Part shown: positions 60,701-64,000 of the stretch, piece after piece
Layout of the letters: each line of letters starts with the position of its first letter
Position numbering within the stretch: position 1 is the stretch's first letter
NCBI GenBank assembly: GCA_963691815.1
Contig: OY829661.1
Span: 21,560,890 to 21,624,889 of the forward strand
Direction: 5' to 3'
Length of the DNA stretch: 64,000 nucleotides
Origin: Echiichthys vipera
Lineage: Eukaryota; Chordata; Actinopteri; Perciformes; Trachinidae
Made by a program: the position numbers and the translations under genes
The notes under the pieces: generated by a model
The model's database searches: none
What the model was told of the DNA's origin: nothing
What the model saw: the letters and a program-made list of their open reading frames with translations, nothing else

Positions 60701-61400
60701 GTATTGCCAATTGAATATGAAATATGCCATGACTTTAAAGGGGCAGTTAAACATTTTGGGAAGGTCGTTTGCTTTCTTACCGACAGATAGACGAGAAGAT
60801 CGACAGCACTTTTACGTCTGTATGTTAAATATGAAGCAGTCTTAAGATAAAGACTGGAAGCAGAGGGAAAGAGCTAGCATGACTCCGTCTATCCTACCTA
60901 GGAGCACCGCTAACGCTTTTTTATTAACACATTACAAAGCATTAGTTTAATCCAGACAAGTGTAACAAGTGTTTTACGGGGGGTTATGTGCTGAAAATAT
61001 TGGCAATAAAAAGACTTCTATCATTGCTCCTAGCCAAAACTTGGTAGTCCTGCACACAAAAACATATATAGTGTTTCTGAATATGCTTTTGTAATGATTT
61101 TAATATGGACACTTGAGAGACTTGGGGGCGGATATTGAGCTTAAATAGATTTGTGTCAACTGTTTCCAGTCCTGATGTGAAGCTAAGCTCACTTCATATT
61201 TCAAGGACAAACATGAATCCATCTTCTTACCTCCATTAACTCTCAACAAGAACAGCAATAAGCATATTTCCCAAAATATCGGACTATTCCTTTCCTGTAG
61301 ACTTATAGTAGGTCATTTTGTAACTGAGTTTGTGTTCCTCCAGACGGGCTTCTTCAAGAGAAAATCCAGGGACTACTCAAAGGAGGACATGATGGACTGA
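16094..61400 (+). CDS. itga1: Integrin alpha-1 (collagen-receptor alpha subunit), spliced, 30 coding exons
   Basis: Integrin alpha-1 pairs with integrin beta-1 as a plasma-membrane receptor for collagens and laminins. I joined 30 exons (listed separately); all phases agree, giving 1,186 residues plus stop. Visible features: signal peptide 1-23, mature start FNVD; I domain about 162-360 with MIDAS DGSNS (173-177), T243 and D276 in TDGESHD; calcium loops at D497-D505, D577-D585 and D639-D647; membrane helix about 1143-1166; tail starting GFFKR (1170-1174). Matches to human alpha-1 from memory include the stretches around VKENMT, GAYDWNGTVVM, GAPMYMGTE, RYNHTG and WKPTFIK. These fit alpha-1 better than alpha-2, -10 or -11. 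Start: the only in-frame ATG, because TAG at 16082-16084 lies just upstream. Intron 1 is 17.4 kb; intron 17 is GC-AG. Exon boundaries come from splice consensus, frame and homology; no transcript data were seen. Confidence 0.96.
17162..17192. repeat. (GT)n microsatellite
   Basis: 31 bp of uninterrupted GT in itga1 intron 1. Confidence 0.95.
17600..17965. repeat. Rearranged teleost repeat with an inverted partial copy
   Basis: Begins GGGCTGCAACTAATGATTATT, the start of a common teleost dispersed repeat. AAAATGCCCATCACAGCTCC (17681-17700) reappears inverted at 17760-17779, so part of the element is head to head with itself. The rest is degenerate. Confidence 0.6.
18885..19025. repeat. ATCTCAACAACTATT-type dispersed repeat
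   Basis: Reads aatatctcaacaactattagac, ggatgaaccctgatgactttgg and gagcaccatcatcaggtcaaaa. Degenerate relatives lie near 27985-28100, 30545-30640, 31990-32225, 36630-36770 and 53340-53560. Confidence 0.5.
21165..21345 (-). repeat. Degenerate SINE-like repeat
   Basis: Carries ATTGGACAGGGTAGGGTAAAG...GGAATCAAACCGGATGCG...TTAACCATTAAACCACGG, an older relative of the 28205-28395 repeat. Confidence 0.4.
22699..22717. repeat. (AT)n microsatellite
   Basis: Short AT run in itga1 intron 1. Confidence 0.85.
23600..23795. repeat. CCTAAACCTAACCAAG-type dispersed repeat
   Basis: Contains caaaccacgatcttttcttagacctaaccacatcgttttgttgcctaaacctaaccaagt, in itga1 intron 1. The only ORFs through it are the repeat itself. 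Confidence 0.45.
26595..26697. repeat. Fragment of the intron-29 element family
   Basis: Shares ATCTTCTCATCTAACTCT, AAGCAAATAAGC and GAACTATTCCTTTAA with the right-end consensus of the element at 60738-61293. Only one end is present. Confidence 0.5.
28205..28395 (-). repeat. Teleost SINE-like repeat, minus strand
   Basis: Contains GGTCAGAGTCAAACCCGGGCCACTGCGG and CAGCGCCCGCTCTAGCACTG, a common teleost repeat read backwards, with a tRNA-B-box-like GGTT(C/T)GA on the complement. A short plus-strand relative lies at 28545-28625. Confidence 0.55.
28545..28625 (+). repeat. Partial plus-strand copy facing the 28205-28395 repeat
   Basis: Reads CGTAGCGGCCTGGGTTAGACC then CTCTCCCCCATTTCCTGTCA, complementary in content to the nearby minus-strand copy, so the two form an inverted pair about 150 bp apart. 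Confidence 0.5.
31085..31152. repeat. (GT)n microsatellite
   Basis: 68 bp of uninterrupted GT in itga1 intron 1. Confidence 0.95.
31326..31357. repeat. (CT)n microsatellite
   Basis: 32 bp of CT about 170 bp after the GT tract, in itga1 intron 1. Confidence 0.95.
31990..32225 (-). repeat. ATCTCAACAACTATT-type repeat, minus strand
   Basis: Shows gatgaaaagtcagagcatcaccaaag, tccaatagttgttgacatatttc and gattcgtcctctggggaacatgaat, the family phrases in reverse orientation, apparently as two partial copies. Confidence 0.45.
32264..32621 (+). repeat. tRNA-derived SINE of a second family
   Basis: The head GTTAGTAGCTCAGTC...GCTGGTTCGAGTCCC holds tRNA A- and B-box sequence. The body includes GTTGAGCAAGGCACCGAACC. 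The 3' end is GCGGGACTAATAAAGGAAT plus CTT repeats. Confidence 0.75.
33048..33111. repeat. (GT)n microsatellite
   Basis: 64 bp of uninterrupted GT, about 400 bp before itga1 exon 2. Confidence 0.95.
33519..33639 (+). CDS. itga1: itga1 exon 2: end of signal peptide, first propeller strands
   Basis: Follows acceptor ccccgcag and ends at donor gtgagt inside a Trp codon (phase 2). It encodes the end of the signal peptide, then FNVD and SFSGPLEDMFGYTVQQFEN, which are hallmark alpha-1 N-terminal sequence. Confidence 0.95.
36405..36545. repeat. Fragment of the intron-29 element family
   Basis: Carries gacattttattgaagct, ttagcttagcatggcgtaaagac and gagcatggtatcaatcttcttgtctaactctc in degenerate form, matching parts of the family at 60738-61293. 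Confidence 0.5.
36630..36775. repeat. ATCTCAACAACTATT-type repeat
   Basis: Contains ctggtggtgctagatgaaaagttaagggatcaccaaagtcat and atgaatgtctgcacaaaatttcatggaaatccaa, in itga1 intron 2. Confidence 0.45.
37632..37741 (+). CDS. itga1: itga1 exon 3: propeller blade 1
   Basis: Encodes VLIGSPLSGQPAKRTGDVYK followed by CPVG and the pair of Cys seen in alpha-1. Acceptor is ttcag and donor gtaaga. Ends in phase 1. Confidence 0.95.
38446..38700 (-). repeat. SINE or LINE-tail copy on the minus strand
   Basis: Reverse-complement reading gives the CCTTGAGCAAGGCACC body and a tail ...AGGGACCAATAAAGTATGTCTTCTTCTTC, related to the 3' end of the 32264-32621 copy. The tRNA-like head is not recognisable. Confidence 0.6.
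39328..39920. mobile_element. Foldback DNA transposon, copy B (both arms present)
   Basis: Nearly palindromic over its whole length. The ends are AGTGTAATT (39328-39336) and its complement (39912-39920). CATGGTCTTTTTC (39354-39366) pairs perfectly with 39882-39894. Inner arms 39518-39546 and 39692-39720 match at 28 of 29 bases. No coding capacity; lies in itga1 intron 3. Confidence 0.85.
39925..40030. repeat. Fragment of the 5585-6175 repeat family
   Basis: Contains gcttaagtattaaagtattagc and acatttaaagtaccaaaagtaag. It lies just after foldback copy B, mirroring the order seen at 1401-2050. Confidence 0.5.
41144..41232 (+). CDS. itga1: itga1 exon 4: propeller blade 2 start
   Basis: Follows acceptor ttttttttcatag. 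It encodes EVKENMTMGTTLVTNPNGGF, with one N-glycosylation sequon (NMT), then Leu. Ends in phase 0 at donor gtaaga. Confidence 0.95.
41995..42444. mobile_element. Inverted-repeat DNA element in itga1 intron 4
   Basis: GCTGTGTCCCAAATC (from 41995) matches the complement of GATTTTGGACACAGC (to 42444) except at one base. The 450-bp body has no transposase. It is probably a non-autonomous cut-and-paste element; the superfamily was not determined because no clean target duplication is visible. Confidence 0.65.
43152..43266 (+). CDS. itga1: itga1 exon 5: propeller blade 2, Cys-rich segment before the I domain
   Basis: Encodes ACGPQYGYMCGQQQF and a further Cys in SGVCANVS, then NSVAPAVQ, which leads into the I domain. 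Acceptor ccacag, donor gtacgc, end phase 1. Confidence 0.95.
44385..44512 (+). CDS. itga1: itga1 exon 6: start of I domain, MIDAS DxSxS
   Basis: Encodes ECAKELDIVIVLDGSNSIYP. Asp173, Ser175 and Ser177 form the DxSxS part of the metal-ion site that binds the collagen glutamate. It ends IGPKLSQ in phase 0 at donor gtcagt. Confidence 0.96.
45219..45367 (+). CDS. itga1: itga1 exon 7: I domain, MIDAS Thr
   Basis: Starts VGIVSYGETVTH and ends GFKTMTFLGIDTA with the first two bases of Arg253. Thr243 (mature 220) is the MIDAS threonine. Human alpha-1 has Arg at mature 218; this gene has Phe (residue 241). A GT run precedes acceptor tgttccag. Confidence 0.95.
45955..46115. repeat. Repeat fragment sharing a phrase with 56835-56970
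   Basis: Contains ctccaaagcaatttcagtcaaaaacaactggattataac, nearly identical to the start of the 56835 copy, but followed by unrelated sequence. Lies in itga1 intron 7. Confidence 0.45.
46244..46394 (+). CDS. itga1: itga1 exon 8: I domain, MIDAS Asp
   Basis: Encodes KEAFMPERGARPGVKKAMVI, then VTDGESHD, where Asp276 completes the MIDAS. It must end after GCT at donor gtgggt. The nearby gtacaa donor breaks the frame in exon 9, while this junction gives IAVLGDYNR. Confidence 0.93.
46757..46931 (+). CDS. itga1: itga1 exon 9: I domain helix C to last helix
   Basis: Encodes VLGDYNR (helix C, collagen-selectivity region), then QNKSKEEVHKFIKEI, which is three residues longer than remembered human alpha-1. 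It continues HFFNVSDEVALLTIVDALG and ends IFALE. Acceptor tttccag, donor gtaaat. Confidence 0.95.
47175..47248 (+). CDS. itga1: itga1 exon 10: end of I domain, return to propeller
   Basis: Encodes ATTGDFTSSFEMEMSQAGFS and AHTSK, matching the alpha-1 FEMEMSQ.GFSAH motif. Phase 1 to phase 0; donor gtaagt. Confidence 0.95.
48138..48370. repeat. Second copy of the GGGCTGC..TAATGATTATT repeat
   Basis: Begins CAGGGCTGCGAGTAATGATTA and includes agtaaaaatgccattttccaga, the family phrase also seen at 17600-17965. It lies in itga1 intron 10 and lacks the inverted section. Confidence 0.55.
48384..48480. repeat. Fragment of the 5585-6175 repeat family
   Basis: Reads caagtacatttactgcatt...ttcaggtactttagtatttccc...ccactacatttcagaagt, in itga1 intron 10. 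Confidence 0.5.
48916..49063 (+). CDS. itga1: itga1 exon 11: propeller blade 3
   Basis: Encodes DGVLLGAVGAYDWNGTVVM, a segment diagnostic of alpha-1 (alpha-10 and alpha-11 differ after GAYDW). Acceptor cccgtag, donor gtgagt, end phase 1. Confidence 0.95.
49918..50063 (+). CDS. itga1: itga1 exon 12: propeller blade 4
   Basis: Encodes DGVLYITGAPRYNHTGRVVI with an NHT sequon, and ends ILKGEQ in phase 0. Acceptor tctgcag, donor gtgagc. Confidence 0.95.
50320..50463 (+). CDS. itga1: itga1 exon 13: FG-GAP calcium-binding blade
   Basis: Starts IGSYFGSVLQ. The loop DVDGDSYTD (497-505) is an EF-hand-like calcium site, followed by LLLVGAPMYMGTE, closely matching alpha-1. Phase 0 at both ends; donor gtacag. 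Confidence 0.96.
50603..50854 (+). CDS. itga1: itga1 exon 14: FG-GAP calcium-binding blade, longest exon
   Basis: At 252 bp this is the longest coding exon. It holds the SCC...SC...EPC cysteine cluster, GARFGTAIAAV and calcium loop DLNLDGFND (577-585), followed by VAIGAPLENDHRGAVYIYHG. Acceptor taccag, donor gtgaga. Confidence 0.96.
51061..51191 (+). CDS. itga1: itga1 exon 15: last calcium-binding propeller blade
   Basis: Starts RIPAGGDGEKVKFFGQSIHG. Calcium loop DLNGDGITD is at 639-647, then VTIGGLGGASLF. Ends in phase 2 inside a Trp codon at donor gtaagc. Confidence 0.96.
51764..51942 (+). CDS. itga1: itga1 exon 16: start of thigh domain
   Basis: The Trp codon is completed across the junction to give FWSRDVAELHANMTFDP, the propeller-to-thigh transition. 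An NMT sequon and Cys pairs follow. The next intron is only 84 bp. Confidence 0.95.
52027..52178 (+). CDS. itga1: itga1 exon 17: thigh domain; non-canonical GC donor
   Basis: Encodes EIRYNLTLDALRAKARASF and ends CLRDTFMMS. The exon ends at TCG and the intron begins gcaagt, a GC donor matching consensus at the other five positions. The joined protein matches alpha-1 without a gap. The nearest GT (gtactc) brings an early in-frame stop in exon 18. Confidence 0.92.
53330..53560. repeat. Rearranged ATCTCAACAACTATT-type repeat
   Basis: Carries atggattgctatgaaagtttgtacatac, cccagaggatgaagcatactgac and a second partly inverted section ending ccccttgaggaggaattgtaataa. Lies in itga1 intron 17. Confidence 0.4.
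53960..54115. repeat. AGCATGCTAACA-type dispersed repeat
   Basis: Contains gtcagcatgctaacacac, gaacatgttaggatgttag and catgttagcatgctgatgtta followed by gcatttagctgaaagcacc. Lies in itga1 intron 17. Confidence 0.5.
54795..54905 (+). CDS. itga1: itga1 exon 18: thigh domain
   Basis: Encodes ARLDFRDPLMVSLQFGLADE and GPVLDESLPRSINKT, matching the human TDPENGPVLDDSLP region. The acceptor follows a strong pyrimidine tract (cttttcctcaacag). Phase 0 at both ends. Confidence 0.94.
55883..56405. repeat. Dispersed element in itga1 intron 18
   Basis: Begins TGTCATGAACGGTACAGGTA and ends AGATCTTGACA, so the ends are roughly complementary (TGTCA and TGACA). The phrase AAAGGTGGACTCAATGCAGA is a common teleost repeat signature. 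GC content and ACGGGA tracts differ sharply from the surrounding intron. No transposase. Confidence 0.55.
56835..56970. repeat. Teleost repeat fragment
   Basis: Contains caaagcaatttcagtcaaaaacaactgga, then cgtttcacctctcatccaagaggcttcatcagttc, a common vertebrate repeat phrase. The first phrase also occurs at 45999-46028. Confidence 0.5.
57194..57270 (+). CDS. itga1: itga1 exon 19: thigh-to-calf region
   Basis: Encodes IPLVDCGSDGKCIADLSLRA, the conserved DCG..KCI.DLSL integrin motif. Acceptor cttgtag, donor gtaagt, end phase 2. Confidence 0.95.
57512..57638 (+). CDS. itga1: itga1 exon 20: calf-1 domain
   Basis: Encodes MLIKANKDWIDVNINVRNSK, then DNAYNTKVILSFTQNINYV. The N.KD.AYNT motif matches alpha-1. 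The following intron is mostly microsatellite. Confidence 0.95.
57677..57821. repeat. Compound (GT)n(GAT)n microsatellite in itga1 intron 20
   Basis: About 108 bp of GT with minor interruptions, then about 38 bp of GAT. Together they make up about 70% of a 206-bp intron. Confidence 0.95.
57845..57922 (+). CDS. itga1: itga1 exon 21: calf-1 domain
   Basis: Encodes PEKLCTLNNTKVECAVGYPF. The paired Cys and the C.VGYPFL motif are typical of integrin alpha subunits. Phase 0 at both ends. Confidence 0.94.
58036..58112 (+). CDS. itga1: itga1 exon 22: calf-1 domain
   Basis: Encodes ENFKVKFEVNRKHIQEVIQI, then NVTAT with an N-glycosylation sequon. Ends in phase 2 at donor gtgaga. Confidence 0.93.
58225..58314 (+). 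CDS. itga1: itga1 exon 23: calf region
   Basis: Starts SDSEELASTLHDNKVQITVP and continues VKYEAQL, matching human SDSEEPPETLSDN...IPVKYEV. The gtgagt donor at 58315 keeps frame with exon 24. Confidence 0.93.
59039..59141 (+). CDS. itga1: itga1 exon 24: calf-2 domain
   Basis: Encodes RPVDEHLVVKEGEEYPKEIN, then DTRMIGEEVHISYT, which aligns with the human PEVINSTEDIGNEINIFY stretch. Ends in phase 0 at donor gtaaca. Confidence 0.92.
59296..59412 (+). CDS. itga1: itga1 exon 25: calf-2 domain
   Basis: Encodes VEKSGDTVTPPLDLTVMYPQ, then LSPYKNDLLYLTHVTMSPQ. The (I/V).KSG..PPL.L...P pattern fits alpha-1. The next intron is 82 bp, the shortest in the gene. Confidence 0.92.
59495..59593 (+). CDS. itga1: itga1 exon 26: calf-2 domain
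   Basis: Encodes VTCDAERLINYRYINPAVVF, then PNPERETLGVFLL. This stretch is poorly conserved with mammals. Support is phase 0 at both ends, clean ctccag and gtgagt sites, and continuity with the flanking exons. Confidence 0.88.
60126..60230 (+). CDS. itga1: itga1 exon 27: calf-2 domain
   Basis: Encodes SCVNLNCASFSCSIPEATIS, then QVNVTFRVWKPTFIK. It matches the human DC..C..ATITC....ISQVNVSL..WKPTFIK pattern. Confidence 0.95.
60334..60429 (+). CDS. itga1: itga1 exon 28: calf-2, membrane-proximal
   Basis: Encodes GEFTSLHMWVNATLGVTNTD, with an NAT sequon, then PFELSSSDRTRS. Phase 0 at both ends; donor gtaagt. Confidence 0.93.
60536..60649 (+). CDS. itga1: itga1 exon 29: transmembrane helix
   Basis: Encodes VKIQVSKETLGGIPIW and then a hydrophobic run, about residues 1143-1166, ending VLWK. 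This is the single-pass membrane anchor that pairs with the beta-1 helix. Confidence 0.96.
60738..61293. mobile_element. Inverted-repeat DNA element in itga1 intron 29
   Basis: The left end, AAAGGGGCAGTTAAACATTT then TGGGAA, pairs imperfectly with the complement of the right end TTCCCAAAATATCGGACTAT then TCCTTT. The interior carries the teleost repeat phrase agatgagaagatcgatacca in degenerate form. The 556-bp insertion fills most of the intron and stops 50 bp before exon 30. Confidence 0.65.
61344..61400 (+). CDS. itga1: itga1 exon 30: cytoplasmic tail and stop
   Basis: Encodes TGFFKRKSRDYSKEDMMD and TGA. GFFKR is the conserved motif that clasps the beta subunit in the inactive state. The rest is acidic at its end and unlike the short basic mammalian tail. 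Confidence 0.95.
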   Translation, partial: TGFFKRKSRDYSKEDMMD

Positions 61401-62450
61401 GGCATGCAGATATCCAGCAGCGAGCAGCTCTTTGATCGACTGCTTCCAGAGCCATCAGGTCGCTCCAATGTGACAGGCAGACTTTTAAACAGACAGTCGA
61501 ACAAACAGACGGAGAAGACGCCATAAGACCCACAGACACCTCAGTGCCACGACCTGGAAAACACAGTAACCATTCGCTGTTTCCTGTGCGGACCTGGGTC
61601 AAATAATGTTTGCAAATACTTCCCAAATCTTGTCATTTGATGCTTTGCACAAGGTCACTGTTCAGATGGCCTCACACACAGGTAGTGCTTAAACAGACCC
61701 TTTCTTTTAATTGTACTAAGTCGTTGGCACTCGCTGTATTTGAGGTTTTTGCAAATACTAGTTGTTCTAGATCAGCTTCTTTCTTGCAGACACACAGTAT
61801 GCATCACGTCAGGTCAAGCAGTTCACGAAGCAGAGCCAGGGAGGAGGAAGAGACCATCACTTACCAGGCATCTGTTGGCAAAGTAGCATATATCTGTATT
61901 ACATACAGCAGTTCAAAGAATACTAAGAGCTACAATAGCTGCACTCCAGCTTTAGAGGACACAAGTACTCAGGTTTTTCTGTATGAAGCTCCAAATATGT
62001 GAACTTTACATGTGTTGGAGCAGCCTGTCTGATAGCTTAGACTCTTGTTTTAAAGCTCATGTCCTCCGTTAGTTTTATGAAACACTGTACATTTTAGCAT
62101 TTGATAGCATTTTTTTTTTGTTTGGTATTTTTGCTGAATTCTAACAATATATCCTGGCACATCCTTCATTTCAAAATGTCGGCCAAAGACACAGCATTTA
62201 TTTTAAGTCTATATGCTTTTTTTTGATTTGATACTTTTAGTTAACCAATTTAAAAGCAAAAAAAACAAACAAATCTTGTCACAACTTCAATATTAAAGAG
62301 ATATTTTGCTGATCTGTATCATGGCAATGTGTTCAGATGAATGGTGTCTCCGTTCCGCGGGGACTTACGCCAAGATACAGACCAAACACCATTTACCTGA
62401 ACACATTCCCATGATACAAACTAATAAAATCAGCAAAATATCTCTTTAAG
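61401..62450 (+). other. itga1: Probable itga1 3' UTR (end uncertain)
   Basis: AT-rich non-coding sequence follows the TGA, with long T and A runs. Possible poly(A) signals are ATTAAA at 62292-62297 and AATAAA at 62423-62428. Both fall in or at the edge of an inverted-repeat element. Another ATTAAA at 63601-63606 would give a longer UTR. Transcript data would be needed to place the end. Confidence 0.45.
62293..62449. mobile_element. Palindromic MITE flanked by TTAA
   Basis: A 157-bp near-perfect inverted repeat. AGAGATATTTTGCTGAT after TTAA (62293-62296) is matched by its exact complement before TTAA (62446-62449). The arms continue inward with a few mismatches (ATCATGG, GTGTTCAG, ATGGTGT). 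TTAA target duplication is typical of piggyBac-type elements; that assignment is inference. It carries AATAAA at 62423. Confidence 0.8.
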
Positions 62451-62959
62451 TGTTTGTAATTAGTGTCACCGTGGTTACTGAGGGACACAGAAAGCTGCGC
62501 CTTCAAAATCCCAAACTTTGATTGTACTGTAAATACAAGTAAATGCTCAAAAATGTAAAGCTTTAGAAATGTACATAGTTGTGTTTGCTGTTGTTCGTGT
62601 AATTTAAGAGACGTTATCCATAAATCCTTTTTTGTGATCAGTCAGAGAAGAGGATTTTGCTCAGGTGCTACAAGTATCATGAATGATGACATTGACATAT
62701 AAGGAAATAATCTGGCCAATCTCACAATTTGAAAGCTGATGCAAATATGTAAATATTGTTATATTTTGATGAGAAAATGAAAGTATAATTGTTCTGTACT
62801 GAAGATATACATGAAGATGAGGGTTTGTATCCACTACTTGGGTTTCGTTTGACTGACGACCTGGTGAATGACTGTTGAGGGGAGATACGACTGTAGAATA
62901 TATTATAATTTCAACCTTTTTTAATTCACAAAATGCGAGGTAAAATTAGAATATTTGAA

Positions 62960-63390
62960 GAGCTCTTTTCCAAAACGAGATAAAAGCCAAATTTTAAAAA
63001 GATGAGTTTGAGCCACTTTGCTGTTTACAGAACCTGTTCACTGCTTCATCAGTGTTTCATGCCAAATCGCTATATTTCCTTGTTTAAAATGGTCTCAAGA
63101 TGCAGTTCCTTTCCAAACCGCGACCAGCGCCAAACCTATGTTTAGCCTAAACGCGATACGTCCTCTCGACCAATCAGAATCCAGTGAGCGTTCTATGCGA
63201 TCCAACATGGCGGCGCTCTGAAGCGGGAGAGTTTTTTGTTTGGTCTGTCCGTTCAACATGTTCAGACTGAGCCATAAAAACCATTTTGACAAGATAAACT
63301 GAATATTAACCAAATGTGTGGGTCTAGGTAAAAAATGTAATTTTCCTGAAAACTATTCAAATGCATTTATAGCGTTTTGGAAAAGAGCTC
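62960..63390. mobile_element. Inverted-repeat element of about 430 bp downstream of itga1
   Basis: GAGCTCTTTTCCAAAACG at 62960-62977 is the exact reverse complement of 63373-63390, and the match continues imperfectly inward for about 10 bp. The interior has no transposase ORF. It carries CCAATCAG and AACATGGCGGCG, which resemble CCAAT-box and YY1-type promoter motifs. No clear target duplication was found. Confidence 0.75.
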
Positions 63391-64000
63391 CTCATATGTT
63401 GCCAATCACCAGCGGTCGCCATACAGTAAATGGGATTCCCTGCTAGGTGGTTTGTAGTGTAGACAAGCTACATGTATACAAAGCATTAGCATAACGTAGG
63501 CTCAAACTAATGTGTATATGCGGTACACAGTACCTTTCAAAGTCATTCTATCACATTTTCTGTCTATTTTGTTTCCAGAAGTTGCACAGTTACACGATGT
63601 ATTAAAAAGAGATTATATTGTAAATTGCGGAGACTGGGTTTCTGCCTCTTTCCAAACCTTTTCCCTCACTGCCACATAAAAGCTGTGGGAAAACAGCAAG
63701 AAGAAGAAGAAGAAGAAGAGGAGGAGGCAGTGCTTTTATACTGAAATACTCCCTCTCCACTGTTGACATGAAGCACATGTAATAAGTTGTATGTACAGAA
63801 TGTGTAACTGTTGTATGGCTACATCAGGCTAATGCACGAGGGTGGAGTCACAAGTCTCTCTTTGTCCACTCGAGGTGATCCTTCTTCTTACACGTTTATG
63901 AACTTCTGAAAGGAGAAAAGCACAAAGTGAGAGTTGCGAGCTCCACCCCAGCCTTCGACACTGCTGTGAAGTCTCCATTGTAATGCACTGGTTTGTCAGT
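63391..64000. other. Downstream flank, no gene recognised
   Basis: Apart from the GAA/GAG tract, I see no coding exon or RNA gene here. ATTAAA at 63601-63606 could be a distal poly(A) signal for itga1. Confidence 0.5.
63690..63727. repeat. (GAA)n/(GAG)n microsatellite
   Basis: Seven GAA units followed by GAG units downstream of itga1. Confidence 0.9.

Noticed and set aside
16094..61400. Assignment as integrin alpha-2, alpha-10 or alpha-11
   Set aside because: All have I domains, but the N-terminal FNVD...MFGYTVQQ, GAYDWNGTVVM, GAPMYMGTE and SDSEE motifs and the GFFKRK tail start fit alpha-1 best, though IVDALG in exon 9 recalls alpha-10/-11.

Overview
This window is eukaryotic, from a ray-finned fish and most likely a percomorph teleost. 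The evidence is a split vertebrate gene with GT-AG introns, many CA/GT microsatellites, and the tRNA-headed SINEs and small inverted-repeat DNA transposons typical of teleost introns. Species cannot be named from the sequence alone. There are no bacterial operons, CRISPR arrays or phage. One protein-coding gene was found, on the plus strand: a complete integrin alpha-1 gene (itga1). I assembled it by hand from 30 coding exons, 16094 to 61400. All splice phases agree and the product is 1,186 residues, against 1,179 for human integrin alpha-1 (from memory). Every junction is GT-AG except intron 17, which is GC-AG. The order is signal peptide, beta-propeller with an inserted collagen-binding I domain (exons 6-9), three calcium-binding propeller loops (exons 13-15), thigh and calf domains (exons 16-28), one membrane helix (exon 29) and a short tail starting with GFFKR (exon 30). 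Paired with integrin beta-1, the protein would be a cell-surface receptor for collagens and laminins. Layout: 1-15.6 kb is upstream DNA with no gene found, holding repeats and microsatellites. 15.6-16.1 kb is the likely promoter and 5' leader. 16.1-33.5 kb is a 17.4-kb first intron. 33.5-44.4 kb has small exons in multi-kb introns. 44.4-52.2 kb is the dense I-domain and propeller block. 52.2-57.2 kb is two larger repeat-bearing introns. 57.2-61.4 kb is the dense stalk and membrane block. 61.4-64 kb is 3' UTR and flank with two inverted-repeat elements. Points of most interest: the GC-AG intron, Phe where human alpha-1 has the collagen-selectivity Arg218, a three-residue insertion after I-domain helix C, a divergent acidic tail, a 0.6-kb whole-length palindromic transposon with a second copy 38 kb away, a TTAA-flanked palindromic MITE carrying the clearest downstream AATAAA, a 206-bp intron that is mostly microsatellite, and an unexplained 197-codon antisense ORF in intron 2. 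I found no new multi-gene system.
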